From assembly GCA_030849805.1 (NCBI GenBank), contig JASANZ010002268.1, positions 1 to 64,000 on the forward strand: a DNA stretch of 64,000 nucleotides, in the 5' to 3' direction. A model generated the notes under the pieces. The model saw nothing but the letters and a program-made list of their open reading frames with translations. It ran no database searches and had not been told where the DNA came from. Both the position numbers and the translations under genes were made by a program. Positions within the stretch are counted from its first letter, which is position 1, and each line of letters begins with the position of its first letter. Below, one piece after another: positions 39,421 through 49,885 of this stretch. Source of the DNA: Sergeia podlipaevii. Taxonomy: Eukaryota > Euglenozoa > Kinetoplastea > Trypanosomatida > Trypanosomatidae.

Positions 39421-40911
39421 CTACTTGCGCGTGATCCACTTGGGGTGTACCTGGTACACGGTGGCAAGCTCCGTGCCAGAAATTCCAAGCATTGTGGAGA
39501 GCACTGGCAAAACACTGACAAAGATAACATCCCTGTCCTTCGCGCACAGCATCTTCAAAACGACAGACTTGAGATACATCACCTGCTGTGCATCCATGCC
39601 ACCAGCATCCGCCGAAGCCTTGTCAGCGCCGTGATGGCGTACATCCATAAGCTCCCGTTTTGCCGCCCATAGTTGCTCTGTGAGGGCATTATTGTTGGAT
39701 TGCAGTTGCTCAAGCAGCGTAGCACTACCTTCCGCCCCATTGCTGCCACTCACCGACCCAGTTCCCCCAGGCTTCTGGGCTGGGGTGGCGGCGCACCGCA
39801 ACTCCGTCTTTAGCTGAGTGTTTTCTTGCTGCAGTGTGCGCACAGTCTGCTCTACTGCTTGAAACTCCCTCAACAGCTCTACGTATGCCTCATCGACGTC
39901 TTCACATCTCCCGCCACCATTCATGACTTTCGCGCACACCGCCGGAGTGACGGTGGCAGCAGCTGCAGCACCTTCTCGCACCGCCTGAGCAACTGCTTCA
40001 CGCCCTTCCTCTCTGAGAGTTGCGAGTTCTCGCTCATGCGCCGCTACAAGGCGTTGGATCTCATCCGTGTGCTGAGCGAAGACCGCGTCTTCTCGCGCCG
40101 CATACTCATCCCGCAGCGCTAGTACCGCACGTTCAGCTGCTTCCTCGAGCAAGTCCGCCTGCTCCATGTTTAAGCCTCGATTCTGCCTCTCCTCCAGTTG
40201 TTGTCTAGCCAGCTCTGCAGCCGCAAGCTGGTCCGACAGTCGCGCCAGAGTAGCGTCACGGCCAGCAAGAGCAGTACTACGCGCAGCAAGGTCAGATTGC
40301 GCCTTCTGTAGGCTCGCACGGAGCTCCTCAGTCTGGCGTTGCAAAATTTCAAAGTTGGCTGTTTGCAAGCGCAGCGCCGTCTCAGTGCGCCGCTTGTAGT
40401 TTTCAAACTCTCCCGCAATGGCGTGACAACTTGAGGCTACGCCTGTGTCTCCTTCGTGCTCAGAGGAGACAGGGGTAGTGCCAGTGAAAAAAGACGCTGT
40501 CATTGCTGAGGTCGTCGCGGCCTTTACAGTGGGAAGAGGACCTAAAGAAACGGGTGTAGCACCCACAATGTCAAATATGCAATTCATTTTTTCAAAGCAA
40601 AACTGCACAGCTGCGTCACTAAGTTTCGATACGTGATGCAGCTCAGGAAGTAAGGTACTACTAGACACTACGTCACAAGACACTACACCGTCCTGCGCAC
40701 TCTTTTGTTGCCGCTCTTGTCTTTGAGCTTCAAGCAGTTCCACCTTTTCGGTCAGCTCGACAATACGCGCTCGTAGTTGGTCGACTCCTACTTTGGTCTT
40801 CTCTTTCCAAGTAGAGAGACGCTCATTGGCGCGTGCCAGTTCCTCTTGAGCCCACGTCGCTGCCTTAGAAGATGAAGGGGATGGCGATAGCGGCAATTCT
40901 GGTGACGACAT
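39421..40911 (-). CDS. GRIP-domain golgin
   Basis: 496 aa. A Ser/Pro-rich N-terminus is followed by two long coiled-coil blocks (about 20-70 and 165-420; heptad-rich sequence such as RLSDQLAAAELARQQLEERQ). A GRIP-type domain follows near the C-terminus (about 437-490): VMYLKSVVLKMLCAKDRD, then VSVLPVLSTMLGISGTEL. The Tyr-Leu-Lys-x-x-x-Leu pattern is the Arl1-binding signature of GRIP domains, which recruit golgins to the trans-Golgi. Trypanosomes and Leishmania have a known GRIP protein used as a trans-Golgi marker, and this is likely its counterpart. A GTG two codons upstream is in frame, but the ATG at 40909-40911 is the sensible start. Confidence 0.85.
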   Translation of the reverse strand: MSSPELPLSPSPSSSKAATWAQEELARANERLSTWKEKTKVGVDQLRARIVELTEKVELLEAQRQERQQKSAQDGVVSCDVVSSSTLLPELHHVSKLSDAAVQFCFEKMNCIFDIVGATPVSLGPLPTVKAATTSAMTASFFTGTTPVSSEHEGDTGVASSCHAIAGEFENYKRRTETALRLQTANFEILQRQTEELRASLQKAQSDLAARSTALAGRDATLARLSDQLAAAELARQQLEERQNRGLNMEQADLLEEAAERAVLALRDEYAAREDAVFAQHTDEIQRLVAAHERELATLREEGREAVAQAVREGAAAAATVTPAVCAKVMNGGGRCEDVDEAYVELLREFQAVEQTVRTLQQENTQLKTELRCAATPAQKPGGTGSVSGSNGAEGSATLLEQLQSNNNALTEQLWAAKRELMDVRHHGADKASADAGGMDAQQVMYLKSVVLKMLCAKDRDVIFVSVLPVLSTMLGISGTELATVYQVHPKWITRK

Positions 40912-41658
40912 CTTCACTGAAACTTACTTACATATAATTCTTAGTCTGAAGAAAAAAAAAAAGGAGAGCAAAAAGAAGTCAAGCACAGCGCTGCAGAACC
41001 AACTTTCCAGCCTTCTCTTGCTACCAATGCAACTGTTTAAGATGGGGATTTGCAACGCAAAAAAATGAAGGCCCAATCGAATCCAGCTCCAACGCACCAG
41101 TAGTCACACACCACCTGTAAGAGCTTTTTCCGTTGTCACTATCAACCGTCCTCCAACGATGGGGTGAAGAGTGCGTCTGTGGGTAGACGTTAAGTCAGAG
41201 AAACACACCTTAAAGAAAAAAGGAAAATAAAAGAGAAAAGATAAAATAAAGGAAGGCTTAGTACCCAAGATAAAGAATGATATTGCATCTAATTTCGCAA
41301 TAAAGCAATGCAGAACCCCACACGGAGTGCAGTCACATTAACAATAATGGACGTAATAGCATATTCGGTGGCTGTGAATTCATTCACGTGTTTTACGTAC
41401 GTATCAAATGTACTAATCAAGAAAAAGTGTGACAGAAAATGGCAGAGTACTGTGAGCCCACCAAAGAGTGTAAAGATTAAGTAGTAAAAAAAACAACTTT
41501 AGCAACAGAAATACAAAAATAAAAAATTGCTAAATAATGCGTCAGTCTGTTCCCTATCCCTCTCACCTTCACTTTGCGGTATTTGAGTCAAACTGGGTAA
41601 GAGCAACTCACTCAAAGTGACTAACTACTTTTCATCTTTTGTTTGATGTATGCACTTG
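40912..41658. other. Intergenic region with a GC-richer segment
   Basis: The segment 40985-41215 is noticeably richer in G/C than its surroundings and lacks any long reading frame. The rest is A/T-rich UTR-like sequence. No RNA gene could be identified. Confidence 0.45.
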
Positions 41659-42453
41659 CTATGTCTTCTTCGCAAATGGTGTCGCTAGAGTGCCCTCCTC
41701 CGAGGGAATGTCGGGCAGCAGCTCCTCCCCAAGGATGTGGTGAGGAGCCTTGTTGCGAGCAAACGGACCTCCAGCCTGCCAGGGCGTGTACACCTGCGGT
41801 GCCTGCTTGCGCTTCTCCTCTACCACCTCAGCACGAATATTTCCCTGAATGAGGCCGATTTCGTCCATGCACTCACGTGTAGCGTTGTCCGCCATCCATG
41901 GATGCCACGCGCCTTCACGCTGCGACTTGTTGACGTAGTCACCACGGACGTCCTCTTCCGTCATGCTCCAACGACTGCGGATGACATCCCGCTGTGTGAG
42001 CCAAGCGCGATACATGTAGTAGAAAATAGCAAAGGAGATGAAGACAAAGAAGACGGCAAAGTCCTGAATGCTGAAGGAGCGGTACTCCTTGCGGTCGGCA
42101 GTTTGCCTGTGAATTGTATTAGTCATCTCGTCATAGTTCATACGCCGAAAGTTGATTCCGCCCTTCTCGCCAGCGCCTTCAGTCCCAGGCTCCGGCCCCT
42201 TGTGATGACGATGTGAAATCATAATCTTCTGCGCCTCCTTTAACATCTGGAACTGCTCGCTGGTACCCCCGTTGTCCGGATGGCACTTCAGCGCTAACTT
42301 CAAAAATCGCTTTCTAATCTCCTGCCTCGTCCATTCCTCATTCATTTGAAATCCAAAAATGGTGCATGCTTGCTGCAATGTCATGTGGCCCTTGTCACCT
42401 GAGATACCCTCAAACTTCTCATATACAAAGCGCGCCGCAGTACGTTTGAGCAT
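41659..42453 (-). CDS. Membrane-anchored DnaJ-domain protein
   Basis: 264 aa. A short basic N-terminus (MLKRTAARFVYEKF) that could be a mitochondrial presequence precedes an atypical J-domain at about 24-85. The HPD motif that stimulates Hsp70 is present at 58-60 (KCHPDNGG), with helix II/III residues EIRKRFLKLAL and FQMLKEAQKIM around it. A single transmembrane helix lies at about 130-150 (FAVFFVFISFAIFYYMY). The C-terminal 110 residues have no recognised domain; they include a segment near WHPWMADNATRECMDEIG. There is no Gly/Phe or Cys-rich region, so this is a type III J-protein, probably in the mitochondrial inner membrane or ER. Targeting is inferred. The ATG at 42451-42453 is the first in frame. 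Confidence 0.85.
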   Translation of the reverse strand: MLKRTAARFVYEKFEGISGDKGHMTLQQACTIFGFQMNEEWTRQEIRKRFLKLALKCHPDNGGTSEQFQMLKEAQKIMISHRHHKGPEPGTEGAGEKGGINFRRMNYDEMTNTIHRQTADRKEYRSFSIQDFAVFFVFISFAIFYYMYRAWLTQRDVIRSRWSMTEEDVRGDYVNKSQREGAWHPWMADNATRECMDEIGLIQGNIRAEVVEEKRKQAPQVYTPWQAGGPFARNKAPHHILGEELLPDIPSEEGTLATPFAKKT

Positions 42454-43011
42454 TTTTCCTTAAAATGAAAGGAAACTAAAATTAATACAAAAAAAATAGG
42501 TCGCCTCGATATACATATATAGAGAGAGAAAAAAATGACTGTCGCACTGCCCAAGAACTGTTACAGTGCTTTATCACTCCCTGTAGATTGATAGTAACTA
42601 TATTAATAAGCGGGAACAACCTCCAGATACTTCGCTACATGAACATGAAAAAAAAAAGGAAAGTAAGTGGAGATAAAAAGAGAGAAAGATAGCAAAAAAA
42701 AAAAAACAGAAATGGAAGCAAGCAAGACAATCCACTGGGAGCAACTCACGACAGCATGTACGCATATGCCACGGCCCCTATTGGGAAATCACTCTTCTCG
42801 CATTCATCACCTAACAGCACTACTACAAACTGTCACTATCTGTACATGTTTTCTCTTTATATATATATAGGTGTCACAACGGTGGGGGGCATTCATCTCT
42901 ACACAGCGACACTTTTTTTTGGTTTACATAATGAACAACATCAACATCAACAAAGAGAGAGTGTGTGTGTCCATCTTCACAGCAGTCGAACACATTTCCC
43001 CCTCCTCCGCC
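42454..43011. other. Intergenic region between DNAI7 and J-protein genes
   Basis: A/T-rich with A-runs (42648-42657, 42695-42706), a short AT/AG repeat (42511-42530) and GT/GA runs near 42955-42970. No gene seen. Confidence 0.55.
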
Positions 43012-45165
43012 TCATCCCCATGTAAGGGGACGCACAAGGTGCAGGAGCTGGAGCACACAACGGCGGAGCAAATAGTTTGAGTTAGCCATCTGCCACCTCA
43101 GCTCCTCTTCACCACGTAAGGGCAGCAACATGCAGAAGAGATTATAGTGTGTCTCGTTCCCCTCTAGTATGTTCAGGTTGGCGTCGGCATCAGCCTCGCT
43201 AAACGCGCTCAAGACACAGCTCTCCGTACGATAACGCACATTGTACCACGCGTCTGCGTCCTCGGGAATATCATAGTTTTCATCGTCCATGTCCTCTTGA
43301 CGGACATCCTTTGAGACTCGGAAAAGCCCCATCTCTGCGTCCTCGCCGAACTTGTTGTGTTTCGTGCTTGCAATCGTGAAGAACTGGCAAAAGTGTGCCA
43401 TGTCTGCGTAGGCCTTGCTTTCCAGCGCGGCGCACTTTGGGGTGAGCCCGTCCAGATAGAGAGCATCTGCGTCTGTCAGAACAAAGCTGAACCCAGCTTG
43501 GGCAATCTCTCGAAACAAAGTCGCCGGCTCCAGCCACCTCTCGCGCAGGCGCGCAAGCTCCGGGTCGTCGGGAGAGATGAGCTTGCACGCTGCGTCCTCG
43601 ATGAGAATGCGGAACTCGCGGTCGCTAGAGTCCCCGCGGTGGCGACCCTCAATAGTAAAGAGAACGCGGTCATAACTGAGCGGTTTCAAACTCCAGTGCT
43701 CGAATGGAGAGTCAAAGGTCTTCTCTTGCAGCACCGCGAACTGCGCTAGCTCTCCAGTGACGAAGGTGGCCCTCCTGGCACTGTTTTCCACACGCGTATT
43801 GCCCCCAAACATCGCCCCGAACGTGGTGTGACTGCACGGCTCCCACTCCTTCGCTTCCTCCAGCCACCTGCCGATGAGCAGCGTTGGCTGCCTAATGACG
43901 AGGGTGGGCGGCACATCAAAGGAGATGCGAAAGGCAGGATCCTCAGTACGTGCTTCGCCACTGACAGGCGGGTACAGCTCGCTGTGTAGATTGTGAGCTT
44001 CGTCCGTTTCGGAGCGCAGAAGCCACTCACCAAGCGTGCGTGGGCGGTCAGCAAAACTGAGCACATCCACCTTGAGCGTGCAACTTAGAGGGTAGAACTC
44101 CTTTCCTGTCGTGCTGTAGCCGCTGTACGGGTCAAACGCAAGTTGCAGCACTCTCACCGCAACATTTTCCCTGCTGAGGCCCATTGCCTTTGGCAGTTTC
44201 GGGAGCGCGTTGGACTTGGGGTCCAGACGAATCTCCACATCAGGAAACACAAGGGATGTAAAGCTGCGCGTCATCTCCTTCACCTTCACCCAAACGCCAA
44301 ATTTGAACACTGGATTGATCTCTGGTGCTAGTTTCATAAGTGTCTCGCCATCGACCTCATCGATAATGGCGTCGTAGTACATGAGCGTGTTGACAGTGAT
44401 AAAGTCGAGTGAGGCCAAGATCTGACTTTGCACCTTGCGGAGACTCTCGTTATAGTAATGTAGCCTAGCGTAGTTCTTGTTTCTATCGCTGGCACTGCTG
44501 ACACCTGGCAGCACGCTCTGGGTCAGTGCCATGTCCCTCTGCTTCATGATGCACTGCGCGAGCTCGTGAGCCTGCAAGCAGCGTGCAAGCTCCTCGGTGA
44601 TCAACGCACGGCGACGCGCTGCTGGAACGCCTTGTTCTGCACGAATGAAGCGCATGCGACGACGTACGCCATCGTCCACGGTGTTCACGTTGTTCGCAGT
44701 GGGGTCGGCAGGTACAATCACCTGTGTGCCACCGTGTTCCAGAGACACGCTCTGTCTCTCGATATCGCGCCACACACTAAGAAAGGTGTTGATCTCACTT
44801 TCCTTGTGCACATCTGGGAGTCGCGACGCATCAGGAATGTGCTTCCATGCTTTGTGCTTCTCATATTCACTAAAGGCCAGCTTCTCATCTGCTACCACGT
44901 CACGGCGCAACTCATTGAAGTGCTCCTGCTCCGTCTTCAGGCGGGCTCGCTCTACAGCAGAATCGAGATGAAGGTAGTCGCGCTTGGTCTTGTCTGCCCG
45001 CTCAGTAGATACGCGCTGCTGCTCATGTTGCTTAAACAGCTTTTGTGCGTCCACCGTGGCCTGCTCCATGGCTACTTGCTGGGCATTGACCTTTTTGGGC
45101 TTGGTATTCTTGGCTGCCCCTGTAGCCCCCTTGGCACTACTGCTGCGTGCATTCTTCGGAGGCAT
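43012..45165 (-). CDS. DNAI7: DNAI7/CASC1-like axonemal dynein intermediate chain (IC97-type)
   Basis: 717 aa. A basic Lys/Ala-rich N-terminus is followed by a long charged helix (about 30-130, QEHFNELRRDVVADEKLAFSEYEKHK region) typical of CASC1 proteins, then the conserved core. Most recognisable is the C-terminal CASC1 domain at about 460-560: ATFVTGELAQFAVLQE, PFEHWSLKPLSYDRVLFTIEG and a following W-P segment (RWLEPATLFREIAQAGFSF). This matches animal CASC1/DNAI7 (SWELRPLGVNKVLFTV). In Chlamydomonas the homologue IC97 is part of inner arm dynein I1. The function is inferred for this flagellate. The open frame begins 24 codons upstream in a Tyr-rich AAT-repeat-encoded stretch; I chose the ATG at 45163-45165. 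Confidence 0.85.
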   Translation of the reverse strand: MPPKNARSSSAKGATGAAKNTKPKKVNAQQVAMEQATVDAQKLFKQHEQQRVSTERADKTKRDYLHLDSAVERARLKTEQEHFNELRRDVVADEKLAFSEYEKHKAWKHIPDASRLPDVHKESEINTFLSVWRDIERQSVSLEHGGTQVIVPADPTANNVNTVDDGVRRRMRFIRAEQGVPAARRRALITEELARCLQAHELAQCIMKQRDMALTQSVLPGVSSASDRNKNYARLHYYNESLRKVQSQILASLDFITVNTLMYYDAIIDEVDGETLMKLAPEINPVFKFGVWVKVKEMTRSFTSLVFPDVEIRLDPKSNALPKLPKAMGLSRENVAVRVLQLAFDPYSGYSTTGKEFYPLSCTLKVDVLSFADRPRTLGEWLLRSETDEAHNLHSELYPPVSGEARTEDPAFRISFDVPPTLVIRQPTLLIGRWLEEAKEWEPCSHTTFGAMFGGNTRVENSARRATFVTGELAQFAVLQEKTFDSPFEHWSLKPLSYDRVLFTIEGRHRGDSSDREFRILIEDAACKLISPDDPELARLRERWLEPATLFREIAQAGFSFVLTDADALYLDGLTPKCAALESKAYADMAHFCQFFTIASTKHNKFGEDAEMGLFRVSKDVRQEDMDDENYDIPEDADAWYNVRYRTESCVLSAFSEADADANLNILEGNETHYNLFCMLLPLRGEEELRWQMANSNYLLRRCVLQLLHLVRPLTWG

Positions 45166-46388
45166 AGTGAAATAATAATAATAATAATAAAGATAAAGCA
45201 AATAAAAAAATATATAACTAGAGTATGCGTGCTCCACAATACTTTTTTTAATGTGTAAAATCTAAACGTGTATCCAGTACAGGTGGAACAAGAAGAACCA
45301 CTTGTATACACACAACACTAGCACACACACACAATACAGGAGTGCTACATATATATATAGAGAGAGAGAGATAACAGAAAGAGAAATGAGAGTAGAAGTA
45401 GTGATAGCAGAAGGATAAAGAAAGTCGAGCCCAAAGAGGATGGCATAGAGTACAGCATAGCAGAACATTATTGAATTATATTTTTTTCGGTATTGCGTTA
45501 TAGCAAAATAAGATCTTGTGCTTGCAGCTGTCAGCGTCTGTTTCTTCTTTATAATTGATAGCGATAATAGTGATACATATGTTGGCACGTACCTTGGTTC
45601 TCCTTCATTGACAGCATGTAGAAACGGAGAGGCAGAAAAAAAAAAAGAAACATAAGAATAGAAAGAACGTTCTTCACTTATGAATAAGAGCACAAACATG
45701 CGACACCACTGTTTGCTGAATAGCACACACACACACATCTCAAGGTAATTCGCTACAACAAAAAAGGGAGGGAGGGGTAAAAAAAATGAAACAATGGAAA
45801 ACAACCGCTCATCACGATAAAAATATTTTTATTATAAAAAAAAAACGCCAACGTCGGATGCGTAGTACTGTGCCAAACATCACAAACTAATAACCCTTTA
45901 AAGGCCAAAATATCACTCTCGTATTACTCAACTCTATTATTTTTCTTTTTTTACAATCGCTATCCCCTACTTACAGCCTATATTGCTCCTCTATATTTTT
46001 CATTCTCCCTCTTTTCTCCCCAACTCTCGCTCTCTACACTCGCCAGCACTGATCAGCCCATTGCGTAGCTATAAATATAGTGCTGATGTACAAAGACAGC
46101 AAAAAAGAAAAAAAAAACATGATAATCAGATGAATATTCATCATGCATGTCGATATAGCAGTATAATGCAAAGAAGGTTTTTAATATATAAAAAAAACCC
46201 GAGCGGGAATAGAACACAGTTGGAAAGTATAAGGAGAAGAAAGTGAAGTTGTACAGAGTGTGACAAACAGAGCGAAAGAGTGAGATGAGAGAGAAGTTTA
46301 AGGAACAACAGCTGATAGAAATTCATTTTTTTTTTCTCCCCTACCTCGCGATAGGCTGCTTTATTCATGCAGTCTTTAGTTTTCCTCT
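45166..46388. other. Long intergenic region (1.2 kb) between USP7-like and DNAI7 genes
   Basis: The longest gap in the window. A/T-rich with AAT repeats at 45171-45190, an AT/AG run at about 45350-45372, and A-runs at 45636-45646 and 46106-46114. Only short low-complexity frames are present and no gene is supported. Confidence 0.6.
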
Positions 46389-49091
46389 TTACAGCGACGA
46401 TAGATCGGCCATAGATGCAGCCTTGATCACAATGGAGTTGGCCTTGCGAGAGTCCTCAGTGCCATCAAGCTCAAGCATCTTTGGTCGATCTACCAGAAGC
46501 ATATACGGCTTCCCGCCAACACTCTCGACAAGTGCTCTCAGTTCGTCCCCAGCACTGGCTGTCTTGATTTTGCTGCTGCTACTAGGCGCGCCACTCTTTA
46601 CAGAGAGCATCCACTTCTTTGCCGCCTCGGCCTTTTGTGCATCGGGAATCCCAAGTTTCTTGATAATACGACCCATCACTTCATGAGCCTTCTCAGTCAT
46701 GTCCACAGAGACCGGAATACTTGTGGGGATGCCAAAGTACTCTTCTCCAGCGCGGCGGTCACAAAACAGCACATCCACCACATCGTGGTTGGTTATACTC
46801 GTCACGGGATCAATGGAAAGCACATACTTTGCCGAGGCAACGTCAACTGGTTCCGAATCGTTCACCACGCGGCCTGAAAGCTTGCCATCGCTCACCTGAA
46901 GCAGCCGCACCACGCGCGAAGCTGCAGTATTCTTGCTCTGATACTGCCTCAATAACTGAGCTGGAAAGTCTTCGCCAAGTTGATCCACCGCCTTCTCCAT
47001 CAGCTCCTTGAGAGTAACAGTGGTGGTGTTCTTGTCCACGTACACAAGCGGCTGCTTGCCCCAGCCCAGGTTAAGATGAATGACACTCTTAAGGTTTAGC
47101 AAACTAAGCGGCTTGGGCAGGACACTAAAGTACAGCGTCGGATCTGTACCGCGGCCCCACAAGTGGTCCAGCGTAACGTCATACTCGGGGCCACCTTCGT
47201 AATACGAGATCACCGGTCCACAAGGCATGCGCGATGGCCTCTGTGAGTGGTACTCGATCTTGTGAAATGCAATGCATTTAGCCGAACCAGGAAGACTAGC
47301 AAAGTGGCGCTGCCTCAGAGCGTCATACACACCACCCTGAAGAGCCTGATAGCTGGTGGTCCCGCTGATGGTGAGCGAGAACAGAGGGGTGTAGTGGCAG
47401 CGCATCTTATCAATGAACACCACGCGTGTCCGCAGGAACTGACGAGCCTCAATGACACTCGCAATGTGTTCGGTCGGTAGTGCACGACGGCTGGCAATCA
47501 GAATGGCGCCATCGCAAATTTGATCCAGCGCGCTCACCACAAGTGCGGCCGGCCTGTTGGCGCCACAACTGTACAGAGTCCACTTCCGTGGCACCGCCTC
47601 CAGCACCTCCTGAGGTGAGTTAAGGATCTGCATCTCTCCAAGCGTGTTGTCATCGTCCTCGAGAAGACGGAGAAACGCAACAAACAAAGGGGATGTGGGT
47701 GTCTTGAGAACTTGAACAAGAATAATGTCCTTATAGTGAGAAACAGAGTAAGCAGAGAGCCTCATGTACTCGTTTGTGACGCGGTAAGTGCTTCTATCCA
47801 GCGCGCGTATGAGCTCTGGGCTCACACCAATCTTATCAGCTATAGCCTCATACACCTTCGCATCACTCCATGAAGTCTGCACCTCGACCTCCTGGCTGCA
47901 CTGCTCAAGCCCGTTTGGCTGATTATCCAGAAGACCTTCAAGCTCCTTGTTGCACACGGCAAAGCGCAAAGTACGCGTTGTCAACGCCCGTGTGCGGCTC
48001 GCCTCGATGTTACGTGCAAGTTCAAGCATAGCGGTGGGAGCCGTTGACTCTACCAGTACTTCATCCTGCATGTCCTTGTTGACAAAAACAAGCAAAGAGG
48101 CGCGCTCGTTTTCAAAGAGACGGAGCCGCGACGGGACTGCCACCTGGCCACCGAAGGCTGCCTTCTCCACTTCCGCAACGGAAACCGTAGAAACGCTTTC
48201 ATCGTTGAAGCGCACCCATTCGTCTCCAAAGCGCACGTAGCAGTAGTAATGACCAATATTAGCATCACCGGCGTGAATGATGATGGTGCGCAGCTCATAC
48301 TGAGAGCTGCTACAAGGCAATGCGTTCCTGCCGCGCTTTAGTTTGAGCTCCTTCTCCTTGCTTTCCTTATCTAGCTTGAGGGTGCCTCCATCAATCATGC
48401 TGTCGTGCAGATCAAGCTCTGTGGAGAACGTCCAGCGGTTTGTGAGGGTCACCAGCTCAAAGGTCTCTGTGTCATAGGTGACACGGTTGGGGTGAACGAG
48501 CAAAACAGGCGGGAGCTCCAAAAAGCGCTGCGTGCGATCAATTGTGTGTGGAGTGGGCTTGACACCGGGCTTGAGCTCCAAGGAGACGCCCTCGATGCGT
48601 TCAGGCTCAGTAAACGCCTTGAGAGACTCTGAAATATCAGACTTGCCCTTCACAACCAGTTCCGCATCGTAAAAACCCTCAAGACGGTCCGAAGTGTAGT
48701 CAACGTCGACAGCCTTAGAGCGGTACACCGTAAGGCCGTGAAAGATATCACGAATGAACGTCTCGTGTTCGGTGCCCTTGACAGTTGCCTCCAGCTTGTC
48801 GAAGAGCTGCTGAACCATCTCGTGAACGTCATGCTGAACAGCGGCCTCGCGGTTGTCCCAGCCAAATGCACTAGTAAGCTCTTCTGTACGAATATTGTCA
48901 TTACCAGCATCCAGTTCAGCAAAAATGTTACGCAGTGCACGTGCGACCTTGTCCTCATCACCCAGACGGAGATTGTAGAGCTTTCGGCGAAACAGTGGGA
49001 GATGAAACAAAGCCTGTATTGCAGAGCTGAGGTAGCAGGTGCTGCCTTGGTTGATGATGCCAACGTACGAAGTTAGAGCTCGAGCCGCCAT
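46389..49091 (-). CDS. USP7-like ubiquitin carboxyl-terminal hydrolase
   Basis: 900 aa. The USP catalytic domain begins at once: YVGIINQGSTCYLSS with nucleophile Cys19. The His box is about residue 281 (GDANIGHYYCYVRF) and the Asn/Asp box follows (VRFNDESVS). The QHDVHEMVQQLFD, GLTVYRSKAVDVDY and SDRLEGFYDAEL blocks are specific to the USP7 branch (human QHDVQELCRVLLD, CKEVDYRSDRREDYYDIQL). After about 330 the protein continues as ubiquitin-like domains of the USP7 C-terminal array (ICP0-binding type), including VDKNTTTVTLKELMEKAV. It removes ubiquitin from protein substrates, probably in nucleus and cytosol. It lacks the N-terminal MATH/TRAF domain that human USP7 uses for substrate binding. 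The ATG at 49089-49091 is directly after an AG at 49092-49093. Confidence 0.9.
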   Translation of the reverse strand: MAARALTSYVGIINQGSTCYLSSAIQALFHLPLFRRKLYNLRLGDEDKVARALRNIFAELDAGNDNIRTEELTSAFGWDNREAAVQHDVHEMVQQLFDKLEATVKGTEHETFIRDIFHGLTVYRSKAVDVDYTSDRLEGFYDAELVVKGKSDISESLKAFTEPERIEGVSLELKPGVKPTPHTIDRTQRFLELPPVLLVHPNRVTYDTETFELVTLTNRWTFSTELDLHDSMIDGGTLKLDKESKEKELKLKRGRNALPCSSSQYELRTIIIHAGDANIGHYYCYVRFGDEWVRFNDESVSTVSVAEVEKAAFGGQVAVPSRLRLFENERASLLVFVNKDMQDEVLVESTAPTAMLELARNIEASRTRALTTRTLRFAVCNKELEGLLDNQPNGLEQCSQEVEVQTSWSDAKVYEAIADKIGVSPELIRALDRSTYRVTNEYMRLSAYSVSHYKDIILVQVLKTPTSPLFVAFLRLLEDDDNTLGEMQILNSPQEVLEAVPRKWTLYSCGANRPAALVVSALDQICDGAILIASRRALPTEHIASVIEARQFLRTRVVFIDKMRCHYTPLFSLTISGTTSYQALQGGVYDALRQRHFASLPGSAKCIAFHKIEYHSQRPSRMPCGPVISYYEGGPEYDVTLDHLWGRGTDPTLYFSVLPKPLSLLNLKSVIHLNLGWGKQPLVYVDKNTTTVTLKELMEKAVDQLGEDFPAQLLRQYQSKNTAASRVVRLLQVSDGKLSGRVVNDSEPVDVASAKYVLSIDPVTSITNHDVVDVLFCDRRAGEEYFGIPTSIPVSVDMTEKAHEVMGRIIKKLGIPDAQKAEAAKKWMLSVKSGAPSSSSKIKTASAGDELRALVESVGGKPYMLLVDRPKMLELDGTEDSRKANSIVIKAASMADLSSL

Positions 49092-49885
49092 CTTGATGCA
49101 ATAGCAAAAAGAATGGTGAGTATGTAAGGGAGATACCTACACAGTCAAATGTTTCTGCTGATAAGTGTGATGCGCGCACTTTCAAAACAACAAAAAAGTA
49201 GAACAAACAAAATCCAACAATAATATTTTTATAGAGCTATTGCTAGTAATAAGCGTTTACGCCGTTAATTGTGGTCGCACCGTACCTGAAAAATGAAACC
49301 ACCCACGTAAGAAAGAAAGAAAAAAAAAGCAAAATGCACACTTACGGTAGAGTACCTATGTCAAGTGTGGTAAAGGCGAAAAAAAAAAAAGAATTAAGAG
49401 GGGAATGCGCAGGGATGCACATACAAACAGAAATACTATTAGTACTAGTAAATATATCCTTACTTATATTTTTTTAAAAAAAAAAACCTTGTAAGAAAAA
49501 AAAAAAAAGAGAGGACGAAAAAAAACGCAATCAAAGCAAAACAAATAATAGTAAACTCCTGAAAAGCAAGAAAAGCAACGATAATAGCACCACATTGCCA
49601 AGTGCAAGAACAACGAAAGCTAATTTGAGTAGGGAAATATTCCAAAAAGAAAATATATATATTCAATGAAGAATTTTTGGTACACTGAAGCCCAGACATA
49701 AGAGCAGTGATAGCGAAAGGCAAAAACATCAGCAAATATACAGCGTACTTCAGCGATGTTTGTATTTTACATGGCATGCATTCAAAGAAAAGACATTATA
49801 GTCGTCTTGCCAGCTACAGTGAATAGATGTACCGAAGACAAGAAAGAACCAGAAGGGAAAAGAAAAAAAAGTCCCGTAATTTTGG
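49092..49885. other. Intergenic region between GAF-domain gene and USP7-like gene
   Basis: A/T-rich with A-runs (49379-49390, 49477-49487, 49497-49508) that read as T-tracts in the transcript. No gene seen. Confidence 0.55.

Noticed and set aside
45262..45804. 180-codon minus-strand frame in the DNAI7 to USP7-like spacer
   Set aside because: Tyr/Ser/Phe/Leu-rich translation of A/T-rich repeats with no conserved pattern and crossing probable splice tracts.
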